Source: Achromobacter xylosoxidans
Lineage (GTDB): Bacteria > Pseudomonadota > Gammaproteobacteria > Burkholderiales > Burkholderiaceae_B
Assembly: GCF_014490035.1 (NCBI RefSeq)
Contig: NZ_CP061008.1
Span: 1,612,001-1,676,000 of the forward strand
DNA length: 64,000 nucleotides
Reading direction: 5' to 3'
Of the stretch, positions 52,327 through 60,642 are shown in pieces; positions within the stretch are counted from its first letter, which is position 1, and every line of letters begins with the position of its first letter. A program made the position numbers and the translations under genes. Below the pieces are notes generated by a model. That model was not told the DNA's origin. It did no database searches and was given only the letters and a program-made list of their open reading frames with translations.

Positions 52327-53337
52327 CTACGACTCTCTGGATGTACCGCCCGCCCCCCCGACGTTGCCGACACTAAATCTGCGGCGATAGGCGCTCGGGG
52401 ATAGCCCGGCGATACGCGCAAAAATCTTCCTAAACGCGCCAGGGTCGCTGTATCCTACTTCCCACGCTACCCGATCAATAGGCGCTGAGTCGAATTGGAG
52501 CAGTTCTTTAGCCCGTCCGACGCGTAAATGTTGACAATACTCAGTGGTCGTCATGCCGGTGGCCTTTTGAAAGCGTCGAAGCAATGTGCGCTCTTCAAGA
52601 TTGGCTTGCTCGGCGAGTACTTGAAGCCTAGTCTCCTTCCCCTGAGTTGCTTGCAGCCAATGCTGCACTTTCAATACGGCGGCATCGCCATGTGAAAGTC
52701 TTGGCGAGAACACACTGTAGTAACGCTGCTCTCGACCGGGAGGGTCGACTAGCATCATGCGCGCCGTGGCAAGCATCACGGTTGGGCCCAGCAGCCTGTC
52801 TACTAGACGCAACCCTAGATCCGTCCAAGACATCAGGCCGCCGGCGGATATGACATCGCCGTCATCAATAATGAGTCGGTTAACGTCAACGTTGACGTCT
52901 GGAAAGCGACTTTTGAGCAGGTCGGCATACGTCCAATGGGTGGTCATGGGCCGGCCGGTCATCAACCCGGTCTCCGCCAATAAAAAGGCGCCGGCGCATA
53001 CCGAACCGATCACGACGCCTCTGCCATGCTGTTCGCATCGCCAAGCAGTGAGCGACGAATCCGATGCTCCTCCCGTTGGCTCGGCCAAGGAGGGCGGTAG
53101 TATCAATGCTGACAAAATCGACACCCTACTGGCTCCGTTATCGAAGACACGCACCGGCGCAACTCCTGGCGCGGGTTGCTCCCAATGGGTGACTCTTAGC
53201 GGGATGTTGGATTGGGCTCCGTAGGAGGCGGCGCAAGCGTTAGCAACACAGAACAGATCTGTCAGCCCCAACACCGACGCCTGTTGGACGGCGGGATAGA
53301 GGACCACTCCTACTTCCAATTGCTTTACTGGTTCCAC
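52327..53337 (-). CDS. GlxA-type AraC-family regulator
   Basis: A 336-residue protein with an N-terminal DJ-1/PfpI (class I amidotransferase-like) domain (LEVGVVLYPAVQQASVLGLTD, GSVCAGAFLLAETGLM with the Cys elbow) and a C-terminal AraC domain (TRLQVLAEQANLEERTLLRRF, VAWEVGYSDPGAFRKIF). It probably controls the downstream isochorismatase-family gene. The start is uncertain: GTG at 53337 fits the family, but the frame stays open to 53436. Confidence 0.85.
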   Translation of the reverse strand: MEPVKQLEVGVVLYPAVQQASVLGLTDLFCVANACAASYGAQSNIPLRVTHWEQPAPGVAPVRVFDNGASRVSILSALILPPSLAEPTGGASDSSLTAWRCEQHGRGVVIGSVCAGAFLLAETGLMTGRPMTTHWTYADLLKSRFPDVNVDVNRLIIDDGDVISAGGLMSWTDLGLRLVDRLLGPTVMLATARMMLVDPPGREQRYYSVFSPRLSHGDAAVLKVQHWLQATQGKETRLQVLAEQANLEERTLLRRFQKATGMTTTEYCQHLRVGRAKELLQFDSAPIDRVAWEVGYSDPGAFRKIFARIAGLSPSAYRRRFSVGNVGGAGGTSRES

Positions 53338-53771
53338 GTGTCGGCGCAGCCTAAATTTTGTGCTGTTCCCGTCGTCAATTATCCACTCGGTCAGCAAACA
53401 GGCGTGAGAATGAGCGCGCAGAAGCGCCACAACCACTCACTAATTGATTGTAAAGCAGAGCCCAGAACCGATTGGGTGCGGGCCTCGCCGGAAGTGGCGA
53501 CCGTCCGCTGAGAAGCATGCAAACCGATGCTGCGGGTGTCGCAAGCCACATAGACGCGATCACCACTTCGTGCCAGCCCCTAAATAGCTTTAAGCGTTCA
53601 CCTAGGACACCAAAACCAGATAGTTCGGTGGGGATGGTGGAAAGGGTTGTGCGCGTGGCAGAGTTTCATATCCGCTCAAAATAGATATATAGCTGTAGAA
53701 CCGCTATTTTAGGCATGATACGCCACTGTGGCGACCGGCTGCCGTCCAGTTTTACTGCGTTACCGGTGGCA
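53338..53771. other. Gap without a recognised gene
   Basis: No supported gene in these 434 bases. The left part may hold the promoter of the GlxA-type gene; no -10/-35 could be assigned with confidence. Confidence 0.4.
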
Positions 53772-53795
53772 AAAGGGCTGCTTCGTGAGCCCTTT
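53772..53795. terminator. Hairpin after dctM remnant
   Basis: AAAGGGCT and AGCCCTTT are perfect 8-base arms around 8 bases. On the minus strand a short T run follows, so it may have terminated the TRAP transporter transcript. Confidence 0.45.
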
Positions 53796-53872
53796 CTTAT
53801 CTGCGTAGGCGGACTTCGACCGGTTTCGCTCAACATCGCCCCAACTCGGGACTAGGCTTAACGGAACTGGGC

Positions 53873-54694
53873 TCACAGGTGGGCCATCTGGTCGGGTAGC
53901 CACATAGCCAGTTGCGGGACTGCCAGAAGTAGCACGATCATCAGCAACAGCATCGCGAGGAACGGCAGCACGCCCATCACCACGTCCATGAATTTGCCCT
54001 GGCCGCGCACGCTGTGCACCACGAACAGGTTCATGCCGAAGGGGGGCGTGAGCTGGCACATTTCGCATAGCACGATCAGCATCACGCCGAACCACACCGG
54101 GTCGTAGCCCAGTGCAATGACGATGGGCACGGTGAGCGGGGCGGTGGTGACCAGCATGGCCAGCGTGTCCATGAAGCAGCCGAGCAGGATGTAGAACAGG
54201 ATGATGGCCAGCATCATGCCCAGCATCATGCCCAGCGGCGGCAGGTCCAGGCTGGTCACGGCGTTCACCAGCAGAGTGGTGAGACCGATCGAGGACAGCA
54301 CAAAGTTCAGGAAGAACGCGGCCAGGGTGATCAGGATGATCATGCCGGTGGTGCGCAGTGTGGCTTCGGAGGCGCGGCCCAGCATTTCCCACGTCAACAC
54401 GCGCTTGTAGGCGCACAGCAGGGTGGCGGCCACCACGCCGAGCGCGGCCGATTCGCTGGCGGTGGCGACGCCGCCGTAGATAACGCCAATCACCAGCGCG
54501 AAGATCGCCAGCGGCGGCACCAGGTGCGGCAGGGCCGCGATGCGTTAGGCCCAGCTCACTGTGGGGCGTTTGCCGGCCAGGCCCGGGCGCCACAGACACA
54601 GGCCCACGATCAGCGCGATGAAGAGCCCGGTGAGCAGGATGCCCGGCAGCGTGGCGGCCAGGTAGAGCTTGGGCACTGGCTTCTTGTGGTGGGC
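53873..54694 (-). pseudogene. dctM: TRAP transporter large permease DctM, truncated with nonsense codon
   Basis: The C-terminal two thirds of a DctM permease, which moves organic acids with sodium. The visible part has LAIFALVIGVIYGGVATASESAA, GCFMDTLAMLVTTAPLTVPI and TPPFGMNLFVVHSV, all standard DctM segments. In the same frame, upstream codons encode PKLYLAATLPGILLTGLFIAL, then SWA is followed by TAA at about 54546, so the gene is interrupted. The N-terminal third and the dctP/dctQ genes are missing. The break near 54700 lies beside a heptamer repeat. Confidence 0.8.
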
Positions 54695-54703
54695 TCCAGA
54701 TAA

Positions 54704-54738
54704 TGACCATTGACCATTGGCCATTGACCACTGACCAC
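54704..54738. repeat. Five tandem 7-bp units (TGACCAT-like)
   Basis: Units are TGACCAT, TGACCAT, TGGCCAT, TGACCAC and TGACCAC with no gaps. The array sits exactly at the 5' break of the dctM remnant. Confidence 0.85.
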
Positions 54739-54835
54739 AGCCAACAGCGCATGGTCACGCCAGTTTCGACACCTTCCTTTGTTGACGACCGATCGCCAAT
54801 GGGTTGGTTGGCGACCCTCGCTTTTGGAGAGAGCA

Positions 54836-55375
54836 GTGCAACTAAGTTTCAGTAGTGCGTGGGCAGGAGAAAGGCGGGTGCAGGAAGATGTCCAAGACGC
54901 ACCAGTGGTACGCGAGGCGGGCGGCCGTTATCGAGTCGCAAGCCCGGAAGAGCTGTTACGTGCGGCCGCGCAGCAATTGGAGGGGGCGCTGGGTAGCCGC
55001 TTGCCAGTGGCCAAGCCATCCGCCGCCATCGACTATATCGTGACGCGGCTGGCGCTGTCGGACGTCGAGGTGTTCGGCGTAATGTTCCTCGATGCGCAAT
55101 TGAGAATGATCGCCTTCGAGGAAATGTTCAGAGGCACGCTGTCGGAGACCAGCGTGTATCCACGTGAGGTCGTGAAGGCGGCAATTCGGCACAACGCGCA
55201 CTCCATCTTGATTGCCCACAACCATCCCTCTGGCTCGTCGCAGCCAAGCAAGGGGGACGTTCAGGTTACGCGGCGCTTGAAGGAAGCGGTTGCTCTGGTG
55301 AATGTCTCGCTGGTCGACCACGTGATCGTGGCGGCGGGTAGCGGCCACTCTATGGCCAAGATGGGCTGGATCTAG
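54836..55375 (+). CDS. RadC-like JAB-domain protein
   Basis: A 179-residue protein with the C-terminal JAB metal-binding domain found in RadC. The motif HNHPSGSSQPSKGD gives the His-x-His and Asp ligands; EVFGVMFLDAQLRMIAFEEMF and YPREVVKAAI complete the domain. The N-terminal helix-hairpin-helix of chromosomal RadC is absent, as in copies carried by integrative elements and plasmids. GTG 54836 follows GGAGAGAG; the frame is open from 54779. It converges on the integrase gene. Confidence 0.85.
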   Translation: MQLSFSSAWAGERRVQEDVQDAPVVREAGGRYRVASPEELLRAAAQQLEGALGSRLPVAKPSAAIDYIVTRLALSDVEVFGVMFLDAQLRMIAFEEMFRGTLSETSVYPREVVKAAIRHNAHSILIAHNHPSGSSQPSKGDVQVTRRLKEAVALVNVSLVDHVIVAAGSGHSMAKMGWI

Positions 55376-55396
55376 ACTTGCGCGCATGCGTCCAAC

Positions 55397-55428
55397 AACC
55401 GAAGACCGAACGGTCTTCGGTTTTTTTT
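55397..55428. terminator. Bidirectional terminator between radC-like gene and integrase
   Basis: AACCGAAGACC and GGTCTTCGGTT are perfect 11-base arms around a 4-base loop, followed by eight T. It separates two convergent genes and overlaps the integrase stop. Confidence 0.9.
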
Positions 55429-56917
55429 ACGCTGCGAGTAGCTGCTTGGCGGTTAGCCGCTTTTGAAGCTCGGCCGGCGCCACGGCTCCCGACAGCAGTC
55501 TTTCCAAATATTCGCCGAGCTTCGCCCATGCTGCATGTTTCTCGTCGGCGTAGTCGTAGAGCTGGTAGTGCCGCCTGACTCGGTTCTTGCCCGTGTGAAT
55601 GACGTGATTTTGGCAGCGGTCGATGATGTTTGGATCGATTCCTAGCGACTCCATGATCGTCGACCCCGTTCGCCGTAAATCATGAGGTGTCCAATTGCCG
55701 TTTTGGCCTTTGCCGAGCACCAGGGAGTTGTCCGAAGCGCGACGTGCTTTGGGCTTTCCGTTGAACATGGCTTGCCGATCTTTGATTTGCTTAGTAAAGG
55801 CCTGCTTATACATCGGTTGGTCTACCCCCGCGTCATCATTGTCGCGCGAAGGTAGGAGCCAGCGGGATGATCCTGCCAGGTTGACAAGGGTCTCGAAATG
55901 CTTGACTGCGAAGGGTGACAGAAAGACCAGATGGTCGCGCTTCTGTGATTTTCTGCCCTTGACGTTCGCCTTGGGAATGAACCAGGTACCTTCTCGGAGA
56001 TCGAGATGCGTAATTTCGGTTAGGTGCAGTTCCCCTATCCGGCATAGCGTGCTCAAACAGATCCAGGAAACTGCCTGCAACGCCTTGGATGGAGGCTTCC
56101 TCTTTCGCTTGTCATCCGAAGCGAGATACTGCTCCTCCAACTCGCGGTATCGAGTCTGGAGCTCGACAATCTCAATAGGCGGGAGAACGCGTTCGCGCGG
56201 GTTATCCGGGTCGTAATCGTCCGCCAGGAGCACCCCGAGCTCAACCAGCTCAACCGGATTTCCTTCCGAAAGCAGCTTTCGCCATGGTTGGCGCTTTTCT
56301 GCCCAATGGAACATCTGGCCCAGTATTTGGTAGGTCACCTCGGCAAGCCGATTGCAACCGCGGCCGACAATCGAGCGGATCACTCGCTCAATATCCTTCT
56401 CGCGAATTGATCGCACGGGAGTATCACCGATCAAGGGAAGCACGTCTTTTTCAACGATGCGCTTCACTTCGGTGTTGCCATCTGCTCGCTTCACTCCCGA
56501 TTCCAGCCAGCTTTTATATATCTCTTGGAACGAAAGGGCGTCGGTCGCGGCCTCTTCTTCAGCGGCGGTTACAGCGGCAGATTCAGCTGCCATAGCTTCC
56601 CGCACCTGGGCGTTTTCCAAGTCGCGGACGTCTGACGGATTGCGGCCCGCCTTAATGTCCGCCCGCGCTTTGTTCCTGGCGGAGCGGATCTCGTCGAGTG
56701 TGCGCTCCGGCCATGAGCCGCAGTAGAATCGCTTTACCTTGTCGCCCATGCGATAGGCGTATCGCCACACCACGGCCATCGTGCCGCGCTGAATGCGGAT
56801 CTCCCCAGTTAGGCCGTCTCCATCGGCCAGGTGATCACCGACCCATTCCGCCGGTACCGCTTCCAGCTCTTTGACGGTCCACCGCGCACCTTTTCCGCGT
56901 TTTGGGTATCTCGTCAT
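55427..56917 (-). CDS. int: Tyrosine-type site-specific integrase
   Basis: A 496-residue phage/island integrase of the P4 kind, with an N-terminal arm-binding DUF4102-like part (LADGDGLTGEIRIQRGT, WRYAYRMGDKVKRFYCGSWPE), a SAM-like core-binding domain (about 130-230) and a catalytic domain. Catalytic residues: Arg in LCRIGELHLTE, His-x-x-Arg in HDLRRTGST, and Tyr in RRHYQLYDY. It reads away from the tRNA-Pro fragment 180 bases upstream, where its attachment site should be. An alternative start is 56950. Confidence 0.92.
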   Translation of the reverse strand: MTRYPKRGKGARWTVKELEAVPAEWVGDHLADGDGLTGEIRIQRGTMAVVWRYAYRMGDKVKRFYCGSWPERTLDEIRSARNKARADIKAGRNPSDVRDLENAQVREAMAAESAAVTAAEEEAATDALSFQEIYKSWLESGVKRADGNTEVKRIVEKDVLPLIGDTPVRSIREKDIERVIRSIVGRGCNRLAEVTYQILGQMFHWAEKRQPWRKLLSEGNPVELVELGVLLADDYDPDNPRERVLPPIEIVELQTRYRELEEQYLASDDKRKRKPPSKALQAVSWICLSTLCRIGELHLTEITHLDLREGTWFIPKANVKGRKSQKRDHLVFLSPFAVKHFETLVNLAGSSRWLLPSRDNDDAGVDQPMYKQAFTKQIKDRQAMFNGKPKARRASDNSLVLGKGQNGNWTPHDLRRTGSTIMESLGIDPNIIDRCQNHVIHTGKNRVRRHYQLYDYADEKHAAWAKLGEYLERLLSGAVAPAELQKRLTAKQLLAA

Positions 56918-56954
56918 ATTTCCTCGAATCTCTCCGTTCTTCTGCCTCAAGCGC

Positions 56955-56978
56955 CATATGGGACAACATATGGGACAA
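56955..56978. repeat. Two tandem 12-bp repeats upstream of int
   Basis: CATATGGGACAA occurs twice without a gap, 37 bases before the integrase start. It may be an arm-type integrase site or an operator. Confidence 0.7.
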
Positions 56979-57000
56979 CATTTTTGCGGCTGTCAGCGTA

Positions 57001-57083
57001 CATTAGCGAACGTCGACGAACAAGGAAATTTGGATAAAGCCTTATGAATCAGTTGGTTGTTCGTTCGCTGACGTTCGCTGATG
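57001..57083. repeat. Repeats flanking the attachment region
   Basis: CATTAGCGAACGTC (57001-57014) and GACGTTCGCTGATG (57070-57083) are inverted with one mismatch in 14. GTTCGCTGAC and GTTCGCTGAT (57063-57082) are direct repeats followed by a partial third. These look like arm-type sites for integrase or excisionase. Confidence 0.55.
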
Positions 57084-57098
57084 TTCGCGCGTTTCTAA

Positions 57099-57143
57099 TT
57101 TGGGAGCAGAGGGTCGTGAGTTCGAATCCCACCGCCCCGACCA
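57099..57143 (+). other. tRNA-Pro 3' fragment, island attachment site
   Basis: Forty-five bases match the 3' part of a tRNA-Pro gene: anticodon loop TTTGGGA (TGG anticodon), variable loop GGGTCG, T loop GTTCGAATC, acceptor strand CGCCCCG, and encoded ACCA. The 5' half is missing, since nothing upstream can pair with the acceptor strand. It is the expected far end of an element that recombined within the tRNA gene. Confidence 0.8.
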
Positions 57144-57149
57144 ATAAAG

Positions 57150-57185
57150 AAAGGCCGTCAACGACATGTCGCTGACGGCCTTTTT
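57150..57185 (+). terminator. Terminator after the tRNA-Pro fragment
   Basis: AAAGGCCGTCA and TGACGGCCTTT pair around a 12-base loop that itself contains a dyad, followed by T. It is probably the original tRNA terminator left on the chromosomal side. Confidence 0.85.
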
Positions 57186-57233
57186 GCTGCTGGCACAGGC
57201 GTGCGGCCGGGCTGCCGCACGAAGCGGCCGTCT

Positions 57234-57944
57234 TCAGGCCAAGCGCAGTATCCGCCGCATCCTTTCCGTCAATTGCTGCTTGATTGCATCGTCCGCGAGG
57301 TGCAGCGGCCCCGGGTCCGTCAGCATCATGACGCTGAGCGTTCCCGACAGCATCTGCATGGCGATCTGGATATCCAATTCGACATCCTCGCCTGGCCGGA
57401 CCGGCATTTTTCGCGCCAGAGCGGGTATGAACAGGGCACTCATATGGCGATTCAGGGCGACCAGCGGACTCGATTCCCGGCGGTCCATCGAAAAAACCTT
57501 TAGCAGAGCCTGGAAGATTCCCCGGTTTTGGCGGCAGCCGCGGACGTAGTAATCGACTAGGGCCGCGACCATATCGGAGGCGGTGCCTTCGGTCCAGACG
57601 GCGTCCTGCCAGACCAGGTTGTCGGCTTCCGCCTGGGTTTCCGCGACCGCGGCGTCCAGGACTGCCGCTAGAAAGGTTTCCTTGTCTTGGAAGCGGCCAT
57701 AGAACGCGCCGATGGATGTGCCCGCCAGACGTATTACGTCATTGATCAGCACCAGGTCCAGGTTCGCATGTCGTTCTATCAACTCTCTGCCAGCGCGAAT
57801 CATCTTGGCCAGCGACTCCTCGCTGCGCAATTGCTGGGGAGGGCGGGGAGCGGCTGGTGATTTCGGAGCCGCGCGGGGAGCCTTTCGCTCCCCGGAGGCG
57901 CGTGTCGTCTTGGTAATTGCTTTCTGTGATCGAGAGGTGGCCAT
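57234..57944 (-). CDS. TetR/AcrR-family regulator
   Basis: A 236-residue TetR protein with an unusually long basic and Pro/Ala-rich N terminus (about residues 1-38). The helix-turn-helix is about residues 66-88 (INDVIRLAGTSIGAFYGRFQDKETFL). The C-terminal ligand domain has no recognised signature. It is divergent from a P450 operon, with a strong dyad between them, so it likely represses that operon until its substrate or a product binds. Confidence 0.88.
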   Translation of the reverse strand: MATSRSQKAITKTTRASGERKAPRAAPKSPAAPRPPQQLRSEESLAKMIRAGRELIERHANLDLVLINDVIRLAGTSIGAFYGRFQDKETFLAAVLDAAVAETQAEADNLVWQDAVWTEGTASDMVAALVDYYVRGCRQNRGIFQALLKVFSMDRRESSPLVALNRHMSALFIPALARKMPVRPGEDVELDIQIAMQMLSGTLSVMMLTDPGPLHLADDAIKQQLTERMRRILRLA

Positions 57945-58131
57945 GGCAACATCTATCCAACCTGAAGTGCAACATTATGCAGTAGCAGGCGATATCTCTC
58001 TTAACAATCAAGCGAGGTCACTGCTCTCTCTTATGGCGGACGCCGTTTGCCGAAGGCGCGGCGGTAACGAGCGCTTTGCCTGGCGCTGAGCGGGCCTAGG
58101 GAAACCCCGCATTGAAGAGGGGCCGGCGCCT

Positions 58132-58171
58132 CTCAATAATAGAATCAGAATTTGAATTCTGATTTATTGAG
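58132..58171. promoter_or_regulatory. Large dyad, candidate TetR operator
   Basis: The core arms AATCAGAAT and ATTCTGATT (58143-58151, 58156-58164) are perfect around TTGA. Outer arms CTCAATA and TATTGAG (58132-58138, 58165-58171) extend it, with a 4-base bulge on one side. It lies 84 bases before the P450 start. Nothing else was recognised in 57945-58254. Confidence 0.6.
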
Positions 58172-58254
58172 TGGTTTATGCCTATTGGACGATCGCAGCC
58201 GTCCAGTAATGCATCGCCCCTCGAATCGACCCTTCCACCTTCCCGCCCCACATC

Positions 58255-59550
58255 ATGAACCATACCGATTTCGATCTGCCCGGCCATGTCTCGAAAGTCC
58301 TGGTTGATGCTCAGGTCTATGCCGACATTGATGAACTGCATGCCACTTACACATGGGCGCGTGCCAACAACCCGTTGGGGCGAGCGATCAACGACGGCTT
58401 CGATCCTTTCTGGGTCGTCACCAAGCATGCGGACGTGTCCGCGATATCGCGCGACACCCAGACTTTCCGCAATGGCGACTACGCCATTATCTGTTCCCCC
58501 AAGGCGACGATTCAGCAGCTCGTGGCCGTAAGCGGGAGCCACAACGGCGGCATCAGGTCGCTGGTGCATGTCGACGGCGAGGAGCACAAGGGGCTGCGAT
58601 CACTGACGCAGGCGTGGTTCATGCCGAACAGCATACTCAAGCTGGATGAGCGGATCCGCGACCTGGCCGCCCGTACCGTCGACAAGCTTGCCGCCGCCGA
58701 CGGCGAGGTCATCGATTTCGCCACGGAGATTGCGCTGCATTATCCGCTGCACGTCATCATGGACATCCTGGGCGTGCCGCCCGAGGACGAAAGCAGGATG
58801 CTGCTGTTGACGCAGGAGCTGTTCGGCAGCGAAGACCCCGAACTCAAACGTGCGGGGCAGGCGCGCGCCAGCGATCCCGAGGCGCTGGCCAAGTACACGC
58901 TGGCCATCGTGGCCGACTTCCGCGCGTACTTCGAAAAGGTCACGGCCGACCGGCGTGCGAATCCGCGCAATGATGTGGCGACGCTGCTTGCGAATGCGGT
59001 CATAGACGGCGTCCCCATCAGCGAGGACAGCCGATTGGGCTACTACGTGATCATCGCCACGGCAGGGCACGACACGACCTCGTCGTCGACCGCGGTTGCC
59101 ATGTGGGCGCTCGGCCAGTATCCGGAGCTTTTGCCCAGGCTCCAAGCCAATCCTGGCCTGATCCCGCAGTTCATTGACGAAGCGGTGCGCATGGCGTCCC
59201 CGGTGCGGCATTTCATGCGTACCGCCGTGGCAGACACCGAAATCCGCGGCCGCCAGATTCGCAAGGGCGACTGGTTGATGCTGTGCTACGGCTCGGCCAA
59301 CCGTGACGAGGAAGCCTTCGAGAATCCCTTTGCTTTCGACATTGACCGCAAGCCGAATCGGCACCTGGCCTTCGGGCTGGGAACGCATATCTGTCTGGGG
59401 CAACACCTGGCAAAGATGGAGATGCGCCTGCTGTTCGAAGAGATGATTCCGCGCTTGCAGCGTGTAGAGCTGGCAGGCGAGATGACCATGAGCGCCTCGC
59501 GTTTCGTCGGCGGCCCCAAGCATCTACCTGTTCGATGCTTCATGAACTAG
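58255..59550 (+). CDS. Cytochrome P450
   Basis: A 431-residue bacterial class I P450. The I-helix oxygen-activation motif is ATAGHDTTSSS (about residues 265-275), the ExxR pair lies in EAVRMASP, and the heme loop is FGLGTHICLGQHLA with the cysteine ligand. The N-terminal half HRSLVHVDGEEH-like segment (VHVDGEEHKGLR) holds the C-helix region. The subtype resembles CYPs of terpene or sterol side-chain and aromatic catabolism. Electron supply probably comes from the PDR-type reductase encoded next. Confidence 0.92.
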   Translation: MNHTDFDLPGHVSKVLVDAQVYADIDELHATYTWARANNPLGRAINDGFDPFWVVTKHADVSAISRDTQTFRNGDYAIICSPKATIQQLVAVSGSHNGGIRSLVHVDGEEHKGLRSLTQAWFMPNSILKLDERIRDLAARTVDKLAAADGEVIDFATEIALHYPLHVIMDILGVPPEDESRMLLLTQELFGSEDPELKRAGQARASDPEALAKYTLAIVADFRAYFEKVTADRRANPRNDVATLLANAVIDGVPISEDSRLGYYVIIATAGHDTTSSSTAVAMWALGQYPELLPRLQANPGLIPQFIDEAVRMASPVRHFMRTAVADTEIRGRQIRKGDWLMLCYGSANRDEEAFENPFAFDIDRKPNRHLAFGLGTHICLGQHLAKMEMRLLFEEMIPRLQRVELAGEMTMSASRFVGGPKHLPVRCFMN

Positions 59551-59583
59551 CGGTTCTTCCCCTCATTCCGTAGAGCATTAGCG

Positions 59584-60549
59584 ATGCAATCTCAAGTAAC
59601 GAGTTCAGTGCGCGTTACGCACCGGCGGCAGGAAGCCGACGACATCATCAGTCTGGAACTGGAAGCTCTGGACGGCGGCAACCTGCCGCCTTTCGAGGCA
59701 GGAGCCCACATAGATGTACACATCGCTCCTGGCATTGTGCGGCAGTATTCGCTGTGCAACGCGCCGTCGGAACGGCACCGCTACGTCATCGGCATCCTGC
59801 GGGATCCCCAGTCGCGTGGCGGTTCGGTTGCGATTCATGAAACCCTGCAACCGGGGGCCATCGTTGTGATCGGCATGCCGCGCAACCACTTCCCGCTCAA
59901 GCCGCAGGCCCCGAGCATCCTGCTCGCGGGAGGCATAGGCATTACGCCCATGCTGTGCATGGCGGAAACCCTGCATGCGGCGGGGACGGAATTTTCCTTG
60001 CACTATTGCGTTCGCAATCAATCGAAAGCGGCCTTTCTTGACCGCATCGCCCAGTCCGCCTTCAGCGCAAACGTCATCTTCCACTATGACGACCAGCCCG
60101 ATGAGCAGAGATTGCGTCCGGATGAACTGTTTTCCCAAACGGGCGCAACGCAAGAGATCTACGTCTGCGGTCCCGCCGGCTTCATCGAATGGGTCTGCCG
60201 GGCGGCGGATGGGGCTGGCATCGCGAAGCATCGGGTGCGGTATGAGCACTTCGGCGCCAAGGCCGTGGATGTCTCGCAGGACACTGCCTTCGACGTAAAG
60301 CTCGCCGGTTCCGGCCAGTTGTTCCATGTGCCCGCGGACCAATCAGTGGCGTCCGTGCTGCTTGCTGCGGGTGTCGACATCTATACCTCCTGCGGCGAGG
60401 GCTCCTGCGGTTCTTGCGTCATGCGGCTGGTGGAAGGGGTGGCGGACCATCGCGACGTATTCCTTACGGACGAAGAGCATGCAAGCGGCGACCAGTTCAC
60501 CCCGTGTTGCTCGCGCGCCAAGTCGCCGCTGCTTGTGCTTGATCTCTGA
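59584..60549 (+). CDS. PDR/VanB-type ferredoxin reductase
   Basis: A 321-residue protein with an FMN-binding barrel (QYSLCNAPSERHRYVIGIL, RGGSVAIHE), an NAD domain (ILLAGGIGITPMLCMAE, YVCGPAGFIEWVC) and a C-terminal plant-type [2Fe-2S] ferredoxin domain (CGEGSCGSCVMRL, then CCSRA). Such proteins pass NADH electrons to oxygenases; here the P450 34 bases upstream is the natural partner. It looks complete. Confidence 0.92.
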   Translation: MQSQVTSSVRVTHRRQEADDIISLELEALDGGNLPPFEAGAHIDVHIAPGIVRQYSLCNAPSERHRYVIGILRDPQSRGGSVAIHETLQPGAIVVIGMPRNHFPLKPQAPSILLAGGIGITPMLCMAETLHAAGTEFSLHYCVRNQSKAAFLDRIAQSAFSANVIFHYDDQPDEQRLRPDELFSQTGATQEIYVCGPAGFIEWVCRAADGAGIAKHRVRYEHFGAKAVDVSQDTAFDVKLAGSGQLFHVPADQSVASVLLAAGVDIYTSCGEGSCGSCVMRLVEGVADHRDVFLTDEEHASGDQFTPCCSRAKSPLLVLDL

Positions 60550-60642
60550 TTGTTCGTCACGGCGCTCGGTAGCGAGCGCCGTCAGCCAACGCGCGGCCGA
60601 TGGACGCTTTGCCAGGCCCGCAACATTGAGGTCCGAATCACC

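Larger units (their letters stand above)
1..57143. mobile_element. Putative tRNA-Pro-borne genomic island, right part
   Basis: Inference. A tyrosine integrase (55427-56917) lies next to a 45-bp 3' fragment of a tRNA-Pro gene (57099-57143), the usual sign of the far attachment site of an island that entered a tRNA gene. The tRNA fragment is on the plus strand, so the intact tRNA and the left end should lie to the left. I found no intact copy in the spaces between genes, so the left boundary is probably outside the window. The content fits an island: arsenic genes, three insertion sequences, a broken defence operon and several gene remnants. Several nested islands, or a shorter one, remain possible. 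Confidence 0.45.

Noticed and set aside
54704..54738. CRISPR array
   Set aside because: Units are 7 bp in direct tandem without spacers, and no cas genes are present.
57040..57143. Intact tRNA gene
   Set aside because: The 5' acceptor strand, D arm and half of the anticodon stem are absent; only the 3' part is present.
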